Shown: positions 6,956 through 16,607 of the stretch, piece after piece | Layout: the number at the start of each line of letters is the position of its first letter | Numbering within the stretch: position 1 is the first letter of the stretch | Source of the DNA: Zestomonas carbonaria | Lineage (GTDB): Bacteria; Pseudomonadota; Gammaproteobacteria; Pseudomonadales; Pseudomonadaceae | Assembly: GCF_904061905.1 (NCBI RefSeq) | Contig: NZ_CAJFCI010000045.1 | Span: forward strand, 1-64,000 | Length of the DNA stretch: 64,000 nt | Direction: 5' to 3' | Made by a program: the position numbers and the translations under genes | Notes under the pieces: model-generated | The model's input: the letters and a program-made list of their open reading frames with translations, nothing else | Databases searched by the model: none | Told to the model about the DNA's origin: nothing

Positions 6956-8290
6956 TTACCCGACCTCTGCCTGCTCGGTCGCCCGTTGCCGATGGTTGCG
7001 CAGCCGCTCGATCATGTAGCGCAGGTGCACGTGCAACTCGTACAGCTCGTTGGAATAGGACAGCGGTACCTCCACGCGGCCCAGTTCGTCCTCCAGGCGC
7101 TCCAGGCGGCGGATTTCGTTGTCCAGGTCGATGGGCACCTCGCCCTTGTAGAGTTGCAGGTCGATCTCGCGCAGGTGCTTGTACCAGCGGTAGATGCGCG
7201 CGCGGATGCGCCACTGGTAGATCGGGCCGACCGCCTTGAACAGCGGGAACAGCAGGACCAGCAGCGGAATCGCCAGGATGATGTAGCGGTCGGCCAGCGA
7301 GGCGATGCGGAACGGCAGGTAGCGTTGCAGGATCGGCAGGCCCTTCTCGTAGTAGTAGCTGGCCTCGCGCAGGGGTTGCAGCGAGCGCGGCGGCGCGGCC
7401 GGGTAGCTGCCGGCCGGGTCGAGCAGGCTGCCGTTCTCCAGCACGTTGCGCGCGGCTTCGAGGATCAGCGGGGTGAGCGAGGGGTGGAAGTCCTCGCCGG
7501 CGACCAGGGTGGCCACCGGGCCGAGGGTGACGATGTCCCGGTCGGGCACGTTGCGGGCCATGTCGAGCATGCCCTCGCCGACCTCGATGGCGCTCAGGTA
7601 GGGCAGGCGTGCCAGGTAGGCCTCGGTGCGGCGCAGGCTGACCAGGCGCAGGCCGGGCTCGGCGGCCAGGCGCTGGATCAATGGGGTTTCCGCCGGGCCG
7701 ATGAAGAAGGCGGCGTCCAGCTTGCCGGCGACCAGCGCATCGGCGGCACGGCTGCCTCCGACCTGCTGCCAGCGCTCCGGGTAGTGCCCGGCATCGATCC
7801 GGTTGGCGGCCAGCAGGGCGGCGGTGACCGCCTGGGTGCCGCTGCTCTCGGCGCCGGTCGCCACGCGCAGCTTCAGCAGGTCGGCCAGGTGATCGAACTT
7901 CACCGACTGGCGGGTGAACAGCCAGAGCGGTTCCCGGTACATCACGCCGAGGCCGGACAGCGTGTCGCGTACCTCCTTGTCCAGGGTCATTTCCTGGCCG
8001 CTCTGCACCAGGGCCAACTCCACTTCGCCCTTCACCAGCTTGTCCAGGTTGTCGAGCGAGCCCTGGCTTTTCACCAACTCGAGGGTGAAGCCCTGGCGTT
8101 CCAGTTCGACGCGCAGCTTCTCGGCGAAGGCGTGGTAGCCGCCACCGGCCGCGCCGGTCGCCAGGCGCGCGTGCATGGGCGGCGGCGGGGCGACGAAGTA
8201 GAACAGGGCTCCGACCAGCAGGGCCAATACCGGTATCACCCAGAGGTTGGCCAGCAGCATGATCTTCAGGTCGTTGAGGAGACGGCGCAT
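6956..8290 (-). CDS. TAXI-family TRAP transporter solute-binding-like protein, membrane-anchored
   Basis: The 444-residue protein begins with an uncleaved-looking membrane segment (about residues 13-34, LLANLWVIPVLALLVGALFY). A TAXI-type periplasmic ligand-binding domain follows, with the early ATGAAGGGYHAFAE stretch. A second membrane span lies near residues 337-357, and the last 85 or so residues are charged, helical and probably cytoplasmic. Typical TAXI proteins are secreted binding proteins of about 320 residues working with a fused membrane permease. No DctQ/DctM or fused permease gene lies nearby. The two-span topology suggests a sensor or scaffold rather than a transport receptor, which is inference. 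The start gives a clean N-in topology. Confidence 0.82.
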   Translation of the reverse strand: MRRLLNDLKIMLLANLWVIPVLALLVGALFYFVAPPPPMHARLATGAAGGGYHAFAEKLRVELERQGFTLELVKSQGSLDNLDKLVKGEVELALVQSGQEMTLDKEVRDTLSGLGVMYREPLWLFTRQSVKFDHLADLLKLRVATGAESSGTQAVTAALLAANRIDAGHYPERWQQVGGSRAADALVAGKLDAAFFIGPAETPLIQRLAAEPGLRLVSLRRTEAYLARLPYLSAIEVGEGMLDMARNVPDRDIVTLGPVATLVAGEDFHPSLTPLILEAARNVLENGSLLDPAGSYPAAPPRSLQPLREASYYYEKGLPILQRYLPFRIASLADRYIILAIPLLVLLFPLFKAVGPIYQWRIRARIYRWYKHLREIDLQLYKGEVPIDLDNEIRRLERLEDELGRVEVPLSYSNELYELHVHLRYMIERLRNHRQRATEQAEVG

Positions 8291-8353
8291 GGAGCTTCCT
8301 TGTCAGGCGGGTTCGCCTGCAAGGATAGAACCTCAGGCCCGGGCAGGACTACC

Positions 8354-9616
8354 TTACGGCTCCATCGCCGCCCGGGCCTTCGGCGCGCGCCACCAGTCGA
8401 GCAGCGCCAGCACCGCGAGCAGGCCCAGCGCGTAGACCGCGTCGCCGCCCAGGGCCACCAGCACCAGCGCGCAGAGCAGCGTGCTCAAGGCCGCCAGCCA
8501 GCGCCAGACGCCGCGCAGCAGCACCCAGCCGGCAGCCATGCTGAGCAGGTAGATCACCACGAAGTTGCCGTTGGCGTAGCGGATCAGGTGGTCCACCGAG
8601 AGATCCAGCAGCGCGGCAATGGCGGCGCACAGCGCACAGCTCAGCACCACCACCACCAACGCACGGGCCGGCACGCCGTGGCCATTGCGCACCGCCAGCG
8701 GCGCCGGCAGCTTGCCCTCGTCGGCGAGGCTCCAGATCAGCCGGGCGAAGCCCTGGATGTACACGTTCATCGAAGCGAAGCACGCCAGGTAGCCGACCGT
8801 CGCCACCAGCCAGCGGGCCTTGTCGCCGAGCAGCAGGTCGAACAGCCGTGGCAGCGCGGTGGCGTCGGTGCGCACGTCGCCGTAGGTGGCGAAGCTCAGC
8901 ACCGCCACCGAGCAGGCCCAGTACACCAGGCCGGCGAGCAGCACGCCGAGCAGCAGGGCGAGGGGGAAGTCGCGTTGCGGGCGCTTGAACTCCTCGCCCA
9001 GGTGGGTGAACGCCTCGATACCGACGAAGCACCAGAACATCACCCCCAGCGCCGCCGGCAGCAGGTGCCAGGAACCGGAGACCGGCGGCAGCAGCGGCTG
9101 GCTGGCCAGCGGCAGGTCGCCCACCCACCAGACCAGCGCGACGCTGGCGACGATGGCGATCGCGATCAGCCCCTGCACCAGCCCGGAAGCCCGCGCCGGG
9201 CGCTGGCCGAGCAGCAGGATGGCGCCCAGGGTGGCGAACTGCACCGCCAGCACCGCGCCACCGTTCATGGGGAACAGCGCCTGCCAGAAGCCGGTGGCGA
9301 TGCTCAGCGCGGCGGGCAGGCCGACCGGCAGCACGGCGAGGAACAGGAAGGCGATCAGCCGCTCCATGCGCGTGCCGAAGGCGCGGCCGATCAGGTGCGG
9401 GGCGCCGCCGGCGTGGGGATAGTGACGGCCGAGCTGGGCGAAGGTGAAGGCCACCGGCAGCACCAGGCCGATCAGGATCAGCCAGGCCCACAGCGACACC
9501 TCGCCCGCGGCCGTGGCCGCCAGCGCCGGCACCACGAAGATGCCGGTGCCGAGCAGCGAAGTGCTGAGCAGGCCGATGCCTTGCAGCAGGCCCAGTTCCT
9601 GGTTGAGACGGCTCAT
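8354..9616 (-). CDS. yjeH: YjeH-type amino-acid permease (APC superfamily)
   Basis: The 420-residue inner-membrane protein has about 12 predicted spans and the APC signature near the N-terminus (LLSTSLLGTGIFVVPALAAT). It resembles E. coli YjeH, an exporter of methionine and branched-chain amino acids. The glycine-rich first helix with GTGIF is the substrate-binding unwound segment in this superfamily. It is divergent from an Lrp-type regulator across 171 bases, which suggests amino-acid-responsive control. Substrate is inferred from family only. Confidence 0.87.
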   Translation of the reverse strand: MSRLNQELGLLQGIGLLSTSLLGTGIFVVPALAATAAGEVSLWAWLILIGLVLPVAFTFAQLGRHYPHAGGAPHLIGRAFGTRMERLIAFLFLAVLPVGLPAALSIATGFWQALFPMNGGAVLAVQFATLGAILLLGQRPARASGLVQGLIAIAIVASVALVWWVGDLPLASQPLLPPVSGSWHLLPAALGVMFWCFVGIEAFTHLGEEFKRPQRDFPLALLLGVLLAGLVYWACSVAVLSFATYGDVRTDATALPRLFDLLLGDKARWLVATVGYLACFASMNVYIQGFARLIWSLADEGKLPAPLAVRNGHGVPARALVVVVLSCALCAAIAALLDLSVDHLIRYANGNFVVIYLLSMAAGWVLLRGVWRWLAALSTLLCALVLVALGGDAVYALGLLAVLALLDWWRAPKARAAMEP

Positions 9617-9787
9617 GTTGTATGCTCGGGGCTTTCCGTTTCGATTGCCCTCGCCCTTCCGGGGAGAGCGTCAGGGGAGGGAGGCAGTCCCGCCATGGTA
9701 GCCGGCCCTGGCCACGCCGACCGCTGTCAGACCGTCGCCAATGACCGGCAGAATGACGGAAATCACTTCAACCCGCCGAGATGCCCC

Positions 9788-10207
9788 GTGGACAAGTTCG
9801 ACCGCCAGATACTCGCCCTGCTGCGCGCCGATGCGCGTACTTCCGTCAGCCAGATCGCCCGCGAAGTGAACCTGTCGCGCTCGGCGGTCAGCGAACGCAT
9901 CCACCGCCTGGAGCAGGACGGCGTGATCCAGGGCTACCACGCCCACATCGCCGAGCCGGGCAACGGCGCGGTCAAGGCGTTCCTCGAACTGTTCTACAAG
10001 GACAACCGCTGCGCCGAATACGTCCAGCTCATGCGGGCGTTCAGCGAAATACGCCGCTGCTGCGGGATCAGCGGCGAGACCGACATGCTGGTGTACGTCG
10101 AGGCGCCGTCCATGGAACGGCTCAGCGAAATCCGCGGCGAGATCGAGCGCTACCCCGGCATCCAGAAGATCAAGACCCACATGGTGGTGCAGGAATGGGC
10201 GATGTGA
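9788..10207 (+). CDS. Lrp/AsnC-family transcriptional regulator
   Basis: The 139-residue regulator starts with GTG ([18 protein letters not shown]), typical for AsnC proteins. The winged helix-turn-helix occupies about residues 2-60 ([20 protein letters not shown]). The C-terminal RAM domain (about 68-135) ends in [14 protein letters not shown] different frame has an ATG seven bases upstream, but only the GTG frame encodes the regulator. It is divergent from yjeH, a likely target, and its stop overlaps the sbcD start by one base (TGATG). The regulator is therefore co-transcribed with the recombination nuclease genes. Confidence 0.92.
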   Translation: MDKFDRQILALLRADARTSVSQIAREVNLSRSAVSERIHRLEQDGVIQGYHAHIAEPGNGAVKAFLELFYKDNRCAEYVQLMRAFSEIRRCCGISGETDMLVYVEAPSMERLSEIRGEIERYPGIQKIKTHMVVQEWAM

Positions 10208-11427
10208 TGCGCCTGCTGCACACCTCCGACTGGCACCTCGGCCAGCACTTCATGGGCAAGACCCGCGAGGCCGAGCACCGCGCCTTCCTCGCCTGGCTGC
10301 TGGAGCAGGTCCGCGAACGCGAAGTGGACGCCGTGCTGGTGGCCGGCGACGTGTTCGACACCGGCGCGCCGCCCAGCTACGCCCGCGAGCTGTACAACCA
10401 CTTCATCGTCGAGCTGCGCCAGGCCGGCGCCGAACTGGTGATCCTCGGCGGCAACCACGATTCGGTGGCGACGCTTGGCGAAAGCCGCACGCTGCTGGCC
10501 GAGCTGGGCACGCGGGTGATCCCCGGCGTCGGCAGCGATCCGGGCGACCAATTGCTGGTGCTGCACCGCCGCGATGGCGCGCCGGGGGCGATCCTCTGCG
10601 CCATCCCCTTCATCCGCCCGCGCGACGTGCTGCAAAGCCAGGCCGGGCAGAGCGCGCAGGACAAGCAGCAGTCGCTGCAACAGGCCATCCAGGATCACTA
10701 CCGGACGTTGTACCAACTGGCCGAGACGAGGCGCGACGAACTGGGCGGCGGCCTGCCCATCGTCGCTACCGGCCACCTGACCACGGTTGGCGCCAGCGCC
10801 AGCGAGTCGGTGCGCGAAATCTACGTCGGCGCGCTGGAAGCCTTTCCCACCAACGCCTTCCCGCCGGCCGCCTACATCGCCCTCGGCCATATCCACCGGC
10901 CGCAGAAGGTCGGTGGCCTGGAACACATCCGCTACTGTGGCTCGCCGATCCCGCTGTCCTTCGACGAGGCGCGCCAGGACAAGGAAGTGCTGCTGGTCGA
11001 GCTGGACGCTGGCGGCCTGCGCGCGGTGACGCCGCTCGCCGTGCCCTGCTTCCAGCCGCTGCTGTCGGTGGCCGGCTCGCTCGAACAACTGGCCGGCGCG
11101 ATTGCCGAGGCGGCCGCCCAAGGCAGCGCCGAGCGGCCGGTGTGGCTGGAGGCGCGGGTGAGTGGCGACGATTACCTGAGCGACCTGCAGGCGCGTATCG
11201 CCGCGCTGTGCGAAGGGCTCCCGGTGGAAGTGCTGCGCATCCGCCGCGAGCGCGGCACGGCGCAGGCCGGCCTGCAACGCCAGGCGCAGGAAACCCTCGA
11301 CGAGTTGAGCCCGGGGGACGTGTTCGAGCAGCGCCTTGCCCTGGAAGAGCTGGAGGCGGACCAGCGGCAACGTCTGCACGGCCTGCACCGGCAGATCCTC
11401 GACGAACTGCGCGAGGGCGGGGCATGA
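10207..11427 (+). CDS. sbcD: Exonuclease SbcD (Mre11 homologue)
   Basis: The 406-residue nuclease subunit of SbcCD opens DNA hairpins and trims double-strand ends. The calcineurin-like phosphoesterase motifs are complete: TSDWHLG (residues 6-12), [18 protein letters not shown] and ALGHIHRPQ. These supply the two-manganese site. The start overlaps the regulator stop (TGATG), and the stop overlaps the sbcC start by four bases (ATGA), so the three genes are translationally coupled. Length is normal for the family. Confidence 0.96.
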   Translation: MRLLHTSDWHLGQHFMGKTREAEHRAFLAWLLEQVREREVDAVLVAGDVFDTGAPPSYARELYNHFIVELRQAGAELVILGGNHDSVATLGESRTLLAELGTRVIPGVGSDPGDQLLVLHRRDGAPGAILCAIPFIRPRDVLQSQAGQSAQDKQQSLQQAIQDHYRTLYQLAETRRDELGGGLPIVATGHLTTVGASASESVREIYVGALEAFPTNAFPPAAYIALGHIHRPQKVGGLEHIRYCGSPIPLSFDEARQDKEVLLVELDAGGLRAVTPLAVPCFQPLLSVAGSLEQLAGAIAEAAAQGSAERPVWLEARVSGDDYLSDLQARIAALCEGLPVEVLRIRRERGTAQAGLQRQAQETLDELSPGDVFEQRLALEELEADQRQRLHGLHRQILDELREGGA

Positions 11428-14400
11428 AGATCCTCAGCCTGCGCTTGAAGAACCTCAACTCGCTGAAGGGCGAATGGAAGATCGACTTCACCGCCGAGCC
11501 ATTCGCCGGCAACGGCCTGTTCGCCATCACCGGGCCGACCGGCGCCGGCAAGACCACCCTGCTCGATGCCATCTGCCTGGCCCTCTACCACCGCACGCCG
11601 CGCATGAGCACGCTGTCGCAGAGCGGCAACGAGCTGATGACCCGACACACCGCCGACTGCCTGGCCGAGGTCGAGTTCGAGGTGAAGGGGCAGGCCTACC
11701 GCGCCTTCTGGAGCCAGCGCCGCGCCCGCGACAAGGCCGACGGTGCATTGCAGGCGCCGAAGGTCGAACTGGCCCGTGCCGACGGCGAAATCCTCACCGA
11801 CAGGATCAACGACAAGCTCCGCCAGACCGAAGCGCTCACCGGCCTGGATTTCGAGCGCTTCACCAAGTCCATGCTGCTTGCCCAGGGTGGTTTCGCGGCC
11901 TTCCTGGAAGCCAGCGCCAACCAGCGCGCCGAGCTGCTCGAAGAACTGACCGGCACCGAGATCTATGGGCTGATCTCGCAACGGGTGTTCGAGCGCACCC
12001 GCGAGGTGAAGACAGCCCTCGACCAACTACGTGCCAGGGCCGAAGGCGTCGAACTGCTCAGCGAAGAACGACGTGCGGAGCTGAACGAAGAGGCCGTTCG
12101 CCTGGGCGCCGAGGAAGGCGCGTTGCAGGCCCGGCTCACCTCCGTCCAGGGCGAACGCCAATGGCTCGCCGAACTGGCCAGGGCCGAGAGCCAGCAGCAG
12201 GCCGCCACGACCCGTGAAGCCGAGGCACGGCAAGCCCTCGACGCCGCCGCTGCCGATCTGGCGCGTCTCGCCGCCAGCGAGCCGGCGGCGCGCCTGCAAC
12301 CGCTGCACCGTGCCCGTGGCGCCGCCGGGCAGTCCCTGGCCGCCACCCGCCAGGCGCTGGCCGCCAATGGCGCCGAGCAGGCCGAGGTCGCCCGCGCCAG
12401 CAGCCGTGCCCTGTGGCAGGCGCAGCAATACAGCGCCCAGCTCGCCGCCGGACGGCAGGCGGCGTTGCAGGCGCTGGTCGAGCAACGCGACGAACTGGAG
12501 CGCCATCTCGCCGAACAGGCCCATCACGGCCAACTGGGCGAGCGGCTGAGCGGCTGGCGCAAGAGCTTCGAAGCGCGCGCCGCGCTGCTGGCGGATATCG
12601 CCCGGAACGAGACCCGGCAACAGCAGGAAGCCCGGCGCCTGCACACCCTGGGCGAGACGCTGGCGCAGCGGCAGCAGGCGCTGCATCGGGCGCAGGCCGC
12701 GCTGGAGCAGGCGCGCACCGCCGAGGCCGAGGCTCAACGGCAATGGCAGGGCACTCTGGACGGCCGCAGCGAAGCCGACTGGCGCCAGGACTGGCAACGC
12801 CTGAGCGAGCACGGCCGGCTGCTGGAGCAGTTGGCGCAACTGGAGCGCCAGCGCGAACAGCTCGCCGAGCGCCGTGTCCGCCTGGAACAGGGGCGCACCG
12901 AGCAGCGGGCCCGCCACACCGGCAAGCATGCCGAACTGCTGGCGCTGCGCGAACACTATCGCGAGGTCGCCCAGCAGGTTCGCGACAAGGAAACCCTGCT
13001 GGCGCAGGAGCAGCGCATCCAGGCGCTGGAGCACTACCGGGCCCAGTTGCAGGCGGGCGAGCCCTGCCCGCTGTGCGGCTCGGCCGAGCATCCGGCTGTC
13101 GCGGCCTACCAGGCGCTCGACGTATCCGAGACACAGCGCAGCCTGCAGGGCAAGCGCGACGAGCTGGAGGCGCTGCGGGCGTCCGGGGAAGCCCTGAACC
13201 GCGAGGTCGCCGCGCTGGAGGAGCAGCTCAAGGGGGTGGACGAACAACTCGCGGACCTTGCCCGGCAGGCGGAGGAACTGGTCGCCAATCGACAACGGCT
13301 GGGCCTGGCGGTGGACGATATCGACGCCGAGCGCAGCCGCCAGGCCGCCGGGCTGGCGCAGGTGCAGCAACGCCTGGCTGCGCTCGATTCCCTGAAGACA
13401 ACGCTGGCTGACGCAGGCAGGGCGCTACAGGCCGCGACGCAGGCCGAAAACGAAGCGCGGACGCAACTGGCGCTGGCCGAGAAGGACCGGCAGGGCGCCC
13501 AGCAGACGCTCGACGATATCGCCCGCCAGTTGCAGAAGCTGCACGAACAACGCAGCCACGACGAAGCGACGTTGGCCGGCGAGTTGCAAGCCCTGGGCTA
13601 TGAGTTGCCGGCCGACGGACCGGCCTGGCTGGCTGCCCGCGAAGTCGAGGCCCGCGCCTGGCAGCAGATGCAGCAACAGCGCCAGGCGCTGGCCGAGCAG
13701 CAGACCACCCTGCGCCATGCCGCCGATGCCGCCCATGAACTGGCCAACGCTTGGCGACAGCGCTGGCAGGCCTCAGGGCAGGCGGAATTGCCGGCCGAGG
13801 CGCTAGTCGACCAGCCCGAGGTCGCCTTGTCGCGGGCCGAAGACGAATTGGCCGCCAGCCAGCGCCGAGCCGCCGAACTGCAAGGCACGCAGCGGACCCT
13901 GGAGCAGCGTCTTACCCAGGATGAGGTGGCATGCCGGGATGCCGACCAGGCCTGGCAGGCTGCGTTGGCGGCCAGCCCGTTCGCCGACGAAAATGCCTTC
14001 CTCGCCTCCTGTCTCGACGAGTCGCAGCGCGCCGCCCTGCAAGCACTCAGGGAGCGCCTGCACAAGGCCCTGACCGAGGCGCAGGCGCTCAAGTCCTCCG
14101 CCGACCAGACGCTGGCTACATTACGCGCCGAGCCACGGAGCACGCGCACTGCCGAGCAACTGGATGAGCAGTTGCAGGAACTGAATGCCGCCCTGAAGAC
14201 CCTGACCCAGCGCCAGGGCGAAATCCGCGCCCAGTTGCAGGGCGACGATGCCCGCCGGCAGAGCCAGCAGGCATTGTTCGTCGCCATCGCCGAACAGGAG
14301 GGCGAATACGACCTGTGGCAGCGCCTCAACGGGCTCGTCGGTTCGGCGGATGGCGCCAAGTACCGCAAGTTCGCCCAGGGCCTGACCCTCGACCACCTGA

Positions 14401-14828
14401 TCCATCTGGCCAACCGCCAGTTGCAACGTCTGCACGGCCGCTACCAGTTGGCGCGCCGGAGCAGCGGCGAACTGGAACTGGAGGTGATCGACACCTGGCA
14501 GGCCGACGTCGCCCGCGACTGCCGCACCCTGTCCGGCGGCGAGAGTTTCCTGGTCAGCCTGGCGCTGGCCCTGGCGTTGTCCGATCTGGTCAGCCATCGC
14601 ACCAGCATCGACTCGTTGTTCCTCGACGAAGGCTTCGGCACCCTGGACGGCGAGACCCTGGAAATCGCCCTGGATGCCCTCGACGCGCTGAACGCCAGCG
14701 GCAAGATGATCGGCGTGATCAGCCACGTCGAGGCGCTGAAGGAGCGCATCCCGGTGCAGTTACGGGTGCACAAGGGCGTCGGGTTGGGCTATAGCAGGCT
14801 GGATCGGTGTTTTGGGGTTGGGGGGTAG
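11424..14828 (+). CDS. sbcC: Exonuclease SbcC (Rad50-like ATPase)
   Basis: The 1134-residue SMC-like ATPase subunit of SbcCD. Walker A is [11 protein letters not shown] near residues 35-45. Two long, glutamine- and alanine-rich coiled-coil arms flank a zinc hook CPLC at about residues 548-551. The ABC signature [19 protein letters not shown] and the Walker B segment [13 protein letters not shown] lie near the C-terminus, followed by the switch histidine in [13 protein letters not shown]. All active parts are intact. It is the last gene of the regulator-sbcD-sbcC operon and is followed by an interspersed repeat. Confidence 0.96.
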   Translation: MKILSLRLKNLNSLKGEWKIDFTAEPFAGNGLFAITGPTGAGKTTLLDAICLALYHRTPRMSTLSQSGNELMTRHTADCLAEVEFEVKGQAYRAFWSQRRARDKADGALQAPKVELARADGEILTDRINDKLRQTEALTGLDFERFTKSMLLAQGGFAAFLEASANQRAELLEELTGTEIYGLISQRVFERTREVKTALDQLRARAEGVELLSEERRAELNEEAVRLGAEEGALQARLTSVQGERQWLAELARAESQQQAATTREAEARQALDAAAADLARLAASEPAARLQPLHRARGAAGQSLAATRQALAANGAEQAEVARASSRALWQAQQYSAQLAAGRQAALQALVEQRDELERHLAEQAHHGQLGERLSGWRKSFEARAALLADIARNETRQQQEARRLHTLGETLAQRQQALHRAQAALEQARTAEAEAQRQWQGTLDGRSEADWRQDWQRLSEHGRLLEQLAQLERQREQLAERRVRLEQGRTEQRARHTGKHAELLALREHYREVAQQVRDKETLLAQEQRIQALEHYRAQLQAGEPCPLCGSAEHPAVAAYQALDVSETQRSLQGKRDELEALRASGEALNREVAALEEQLKGVDEQLADLARQAEELVANRQRLGLAVDDIDAERSRQAAGLAQVQQRLAALDSLKTTLADAGRALQAATQAENEARTQLALAEKDRQGAQQTLDDIARQLQKLHEQRSHDEATLAGELQALGYELPADGPAWLAAREVEARAWQQMQQQRQALAEQQTTLRHAADAAHELANAWRQRWQASGQAELPAEALVDQPEVALSRAEDELAASQRRAAELQGTQRTLEQRLTQDEVACRDADQAWQAALAASPFADENAFLASCLDESQRAALQALRERLHKALTEAQALKSSADQTLATLRAEPRSTRTAEQLDEQLQELNAALKTLTQRQGEIRAQLQGDDARRQSQQALFVAIAEQEGEYDLWQRLNGLVGSADGAKYRKFAQGLTLDHLIHLANRQLQRLHGRYQLARRSSGELELEVIDTWQADVARDCRTLSGGESFLVSLALALALSDLVSHRTSIDSLFLDEGFGTLDGETLEIALDALDALNASGKMIGVISHVEALKERIPVQLRVHKGVGLGYSRLDRCFGVGG

Positions 14829-14847
14829 TGCATGGATATAGGCTCCG

Positions 14848-14968
14848 CCCCTCACCCCAACCCTCTCCCGGAGGGAGAGGGAGTTTATGAAGTTGACCTC
14901 CAGCTCCGTGACATGAACGCAGCACCGACCAGTCCCCTCTCCCCCTGGGAGAGGGTTAGGGTGAGGGG
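14848..14968. repeat. BIME/MITE-like element after sbcC
   Basis: The left arm (14848-14881) and inverted right arm (about 14934-14968) match the arms of the element at 120-240. The core differs but keeps the same length, about 50 bases. It begins 19 bases after the sbcC stop and could act as a 3' hairpin for that transcript. Confidence 0.75.
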
Positions 14969-15005
14969 CTGGGCTATCAGTTCCGCACGAAAAGGAGTTA
15001 CGTAG

Positions 15006-15031
15006 GGTGGATGTCGCTTTTTACATCCACC
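15006..15031. repeat. Hairpin upstream of the isochorismatase-like gene
   Basis: GGTGGATGT (15006-15014) and ACATCCACC (15023-15031) form a perfect nine-base stem with an eight-base T-rich loop. No clear U-tract follows, so it may be another small dispersed repeat rather than a terminator. It lies 39 bases before the next start codon. Confidence 0.5.
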
Positions 15032-15070
15032 ATTTTGACTGGATAGCCATCCCACGAACGGGAGAAGAAC

Positions 15071-15613
15071 ATGCTGATCGATCCCAAACACTCGACCCTG
15101 CTGATCATCGACATCCAGGAACGCTTGTTCCCGGCGATCCAGGGCAACGAGGCGCTGCTGGAGCACACCGTCTGGTTGCAGCAGGTGGCCCGGCGCCTCG
15201 ACGTGCCGGTGCTGGCCACCGAGCAATACCCCAAGGGCCTGGGCCCGACCCTGCCGCCGCTGCGCGACCACCTGGCGGACGAAGCGGTCGTCGAGAAGAT
15301 CCACTTCTCCGCCGCCGCCGAGCCGGCGATGTTCGCCGCGCCGGGCGGTGATCGCCGGCAATTCGTGGTGTGCGGCACCGAGGCCCATGTCTGCGTATTG
15401 CAGACCGTGCTCGACCTGCTCGGGCAGGACAGGCAGGTGTTCGTGGTCGCCGAGGCGGTCGGCTCGCGGCGGGCCGAAGACAAGGCCCTGGCCCTGGAGC
15501 GCATGCGCCAGGCTGGCGCGATGATCGTCTCGCGGGAAATGGTCGCCTTCGAGTGGCTGCAGCGTGCCGGCACCGAGCTGTTCCGCGAGATCAGCCGCGA
15601 ATTCATCCGCTGA
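15071..15613 (+). CDS. Isochorismatase-family cysteine hydrolase
   Basis: The 180-residue hydrolase has the family triad: aspartate in LLIIDIQERL (about residue 14), lysine in VEKIHFSA (about 77) and the nucleophile cysteine in CGTEAHVCVLQT. The cis-peptide element before the cysteine (VVCGTEAHVC) is also present. It resembles YcaC-like and nicotinamidase-related enzymes of unknown substrate. It converges on rlmF with 22 bases between. It stands alone, so context gives no substrate. Confidence 0.88.
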   Translation: MLIDPKHSTLLIIDIQERLFPAIQGNEALLEHTVWLQQVARRLDVPVLATEQYPKGLGPTLPPLRDHLADEAVVEKIHFSAAAEPAMFAAPGGDRRQFVVCGTEAHVCVLQTVLDLLGQDRQVFVVAEAVGSRRAEDKALALERMRQAGAMIVSREMVAFEWLQRAGTELFREISREFIR

Positions 15614-15635
15614 TCCGGACGCCTCGCGGTCGCCG

Positions 15636-16547
15636 CTAGAACCTCCAGGCCACCAGCCGGCTCTGCTTGTTGCCCTGGGCCATGGTGATCGTCCGCACGT
15701 CGCGGGTGCCGGCCTTGCGTAGCGCCTGCTCCACTACCGGCAGGTTGCCGGCCTTGGACACCAGGCTGCTGAACCAGCGCACCTGTCCGGCGACTGCCGC
15801 GCTCTCGGCGACCATTCGCTTCAGGAAACCCGCCTCGCCGCCCTCGCACCACAGCTCGTTGCCCTGGCCGCCGAAGTTCAGCACCGGCAGCTTGCGCTTC
15901 GGGTCGAGCTTGCCGAGGTTGCGCCATTTGCGCCGGCTGCCGGCGTGGGCCTCGGCCGCCGAGCTGTGGAAGGGCGGGTTGCAGAGGGTCAGGTCGAAAC
16001 GTTCACCAGGTTGCAGCAGGCCCTGGAAAATATGCAGCGGCCGGGGCTGGCGGCGTAGTTCGATGGCATCGCCCAGGTGGTTGGCCTTGACGATGGCCTG
16101 CGCCGCGGCCAGGGCGGTGGCGTCGATGTCGCTGCCGGTGAAGCGCCAGCCGTACTCGCAGTGGCCGATCAGCGGGTAGATGCAGTTGGCGCCGGTGCCG
16201 ATGTCCAGCACGCGCACCGCCTTGCCGCGCGGGATTTCGCCGCCGTTGTCCTCGGCCAGCAGGTCGGCCAGGCAATGCAGGTAATCGGCGCGGCCGGGGA
16301 TCGGCGGGCACAGGTAGCCGGGCGGGATGTCCCAGAACTTCAGGCCATAGAAGCACCTGAGCAACGCGCGGTTGAGCACCTTGACCGCCTCCGGATCGGC
16401 GAAGTCCAGGCTCTGCTTGCCGTACGGATTGACGATCAGGAAGCGCGCCAGCTCGGGGCTGGCCTTGATCAACTGGGCGAAGTCGTAACGGCCCTGGTGG
16501 CGGTTGCGCGGGTGCAGCGCGGCGGGCGGTTTGCGCGGGTGGCTCAT
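15636..16547 (-). CDS. rlmF: 23S rRNA (adenine(1618)-N6)-methyltransferase RlmF
   Basis: The 303-residue SAM-dependent methyltransferase modifies A1618 of 23S rRNA. The N-terminal region [13 protein letters not shown] and [12 protein letters not shown] is diagnostic and matches E. coli RlmF from memory. The SAM motif is [14 protein letters not shown] and the catalytic motif is NPPFHSS. The start at 16547 (MSHPRKP) is chosen over an ATG 13 codons upstream, which would add a non-conserved extension. Confidence 0.95.
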   Translation of the reverse strand: MSHPRKPPAALHPRNRHQGRYDFAQLIKASPELARFLIVNPYGKQSLDFADPEAVKVLNRALLRCFYGLKFWDIPPGYLCPPIPGRADYLHCLADLLAEDNGGEIPRGKAVRVLDIGTGANCIYPLIGHCEYGWRFTGSDIDATALAAAQAIVKANHLGDAIELRRQPRPLHIFQGLLQPGERFDLTLCNPPFHSSAAEAHAGSRRKWRNLGKLDPKRKLPVLNFGGQGNELWCEGGEAGFLKRMVAESAAVAGQVRWFSSLVSKAGNLPVVEQALRKAGTRDVRTITMAQGNKQSRLVAWRF

Positions 16548-16607
16548 GGCGGTGGCGGGCGTGATGCGGGGCGCGCATTGTCCCATAGCGCCCAGGCCGC
16601 GGCGACC

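Noticed and set aside
6953-9787. Long plus-strand frame running into the Lrp gene
   Set aside because: It is antisense to the TAXI and yjeH genes and joins the true regulator frame only because no stop intervenes; the regulator starts at the GTG at 9788.
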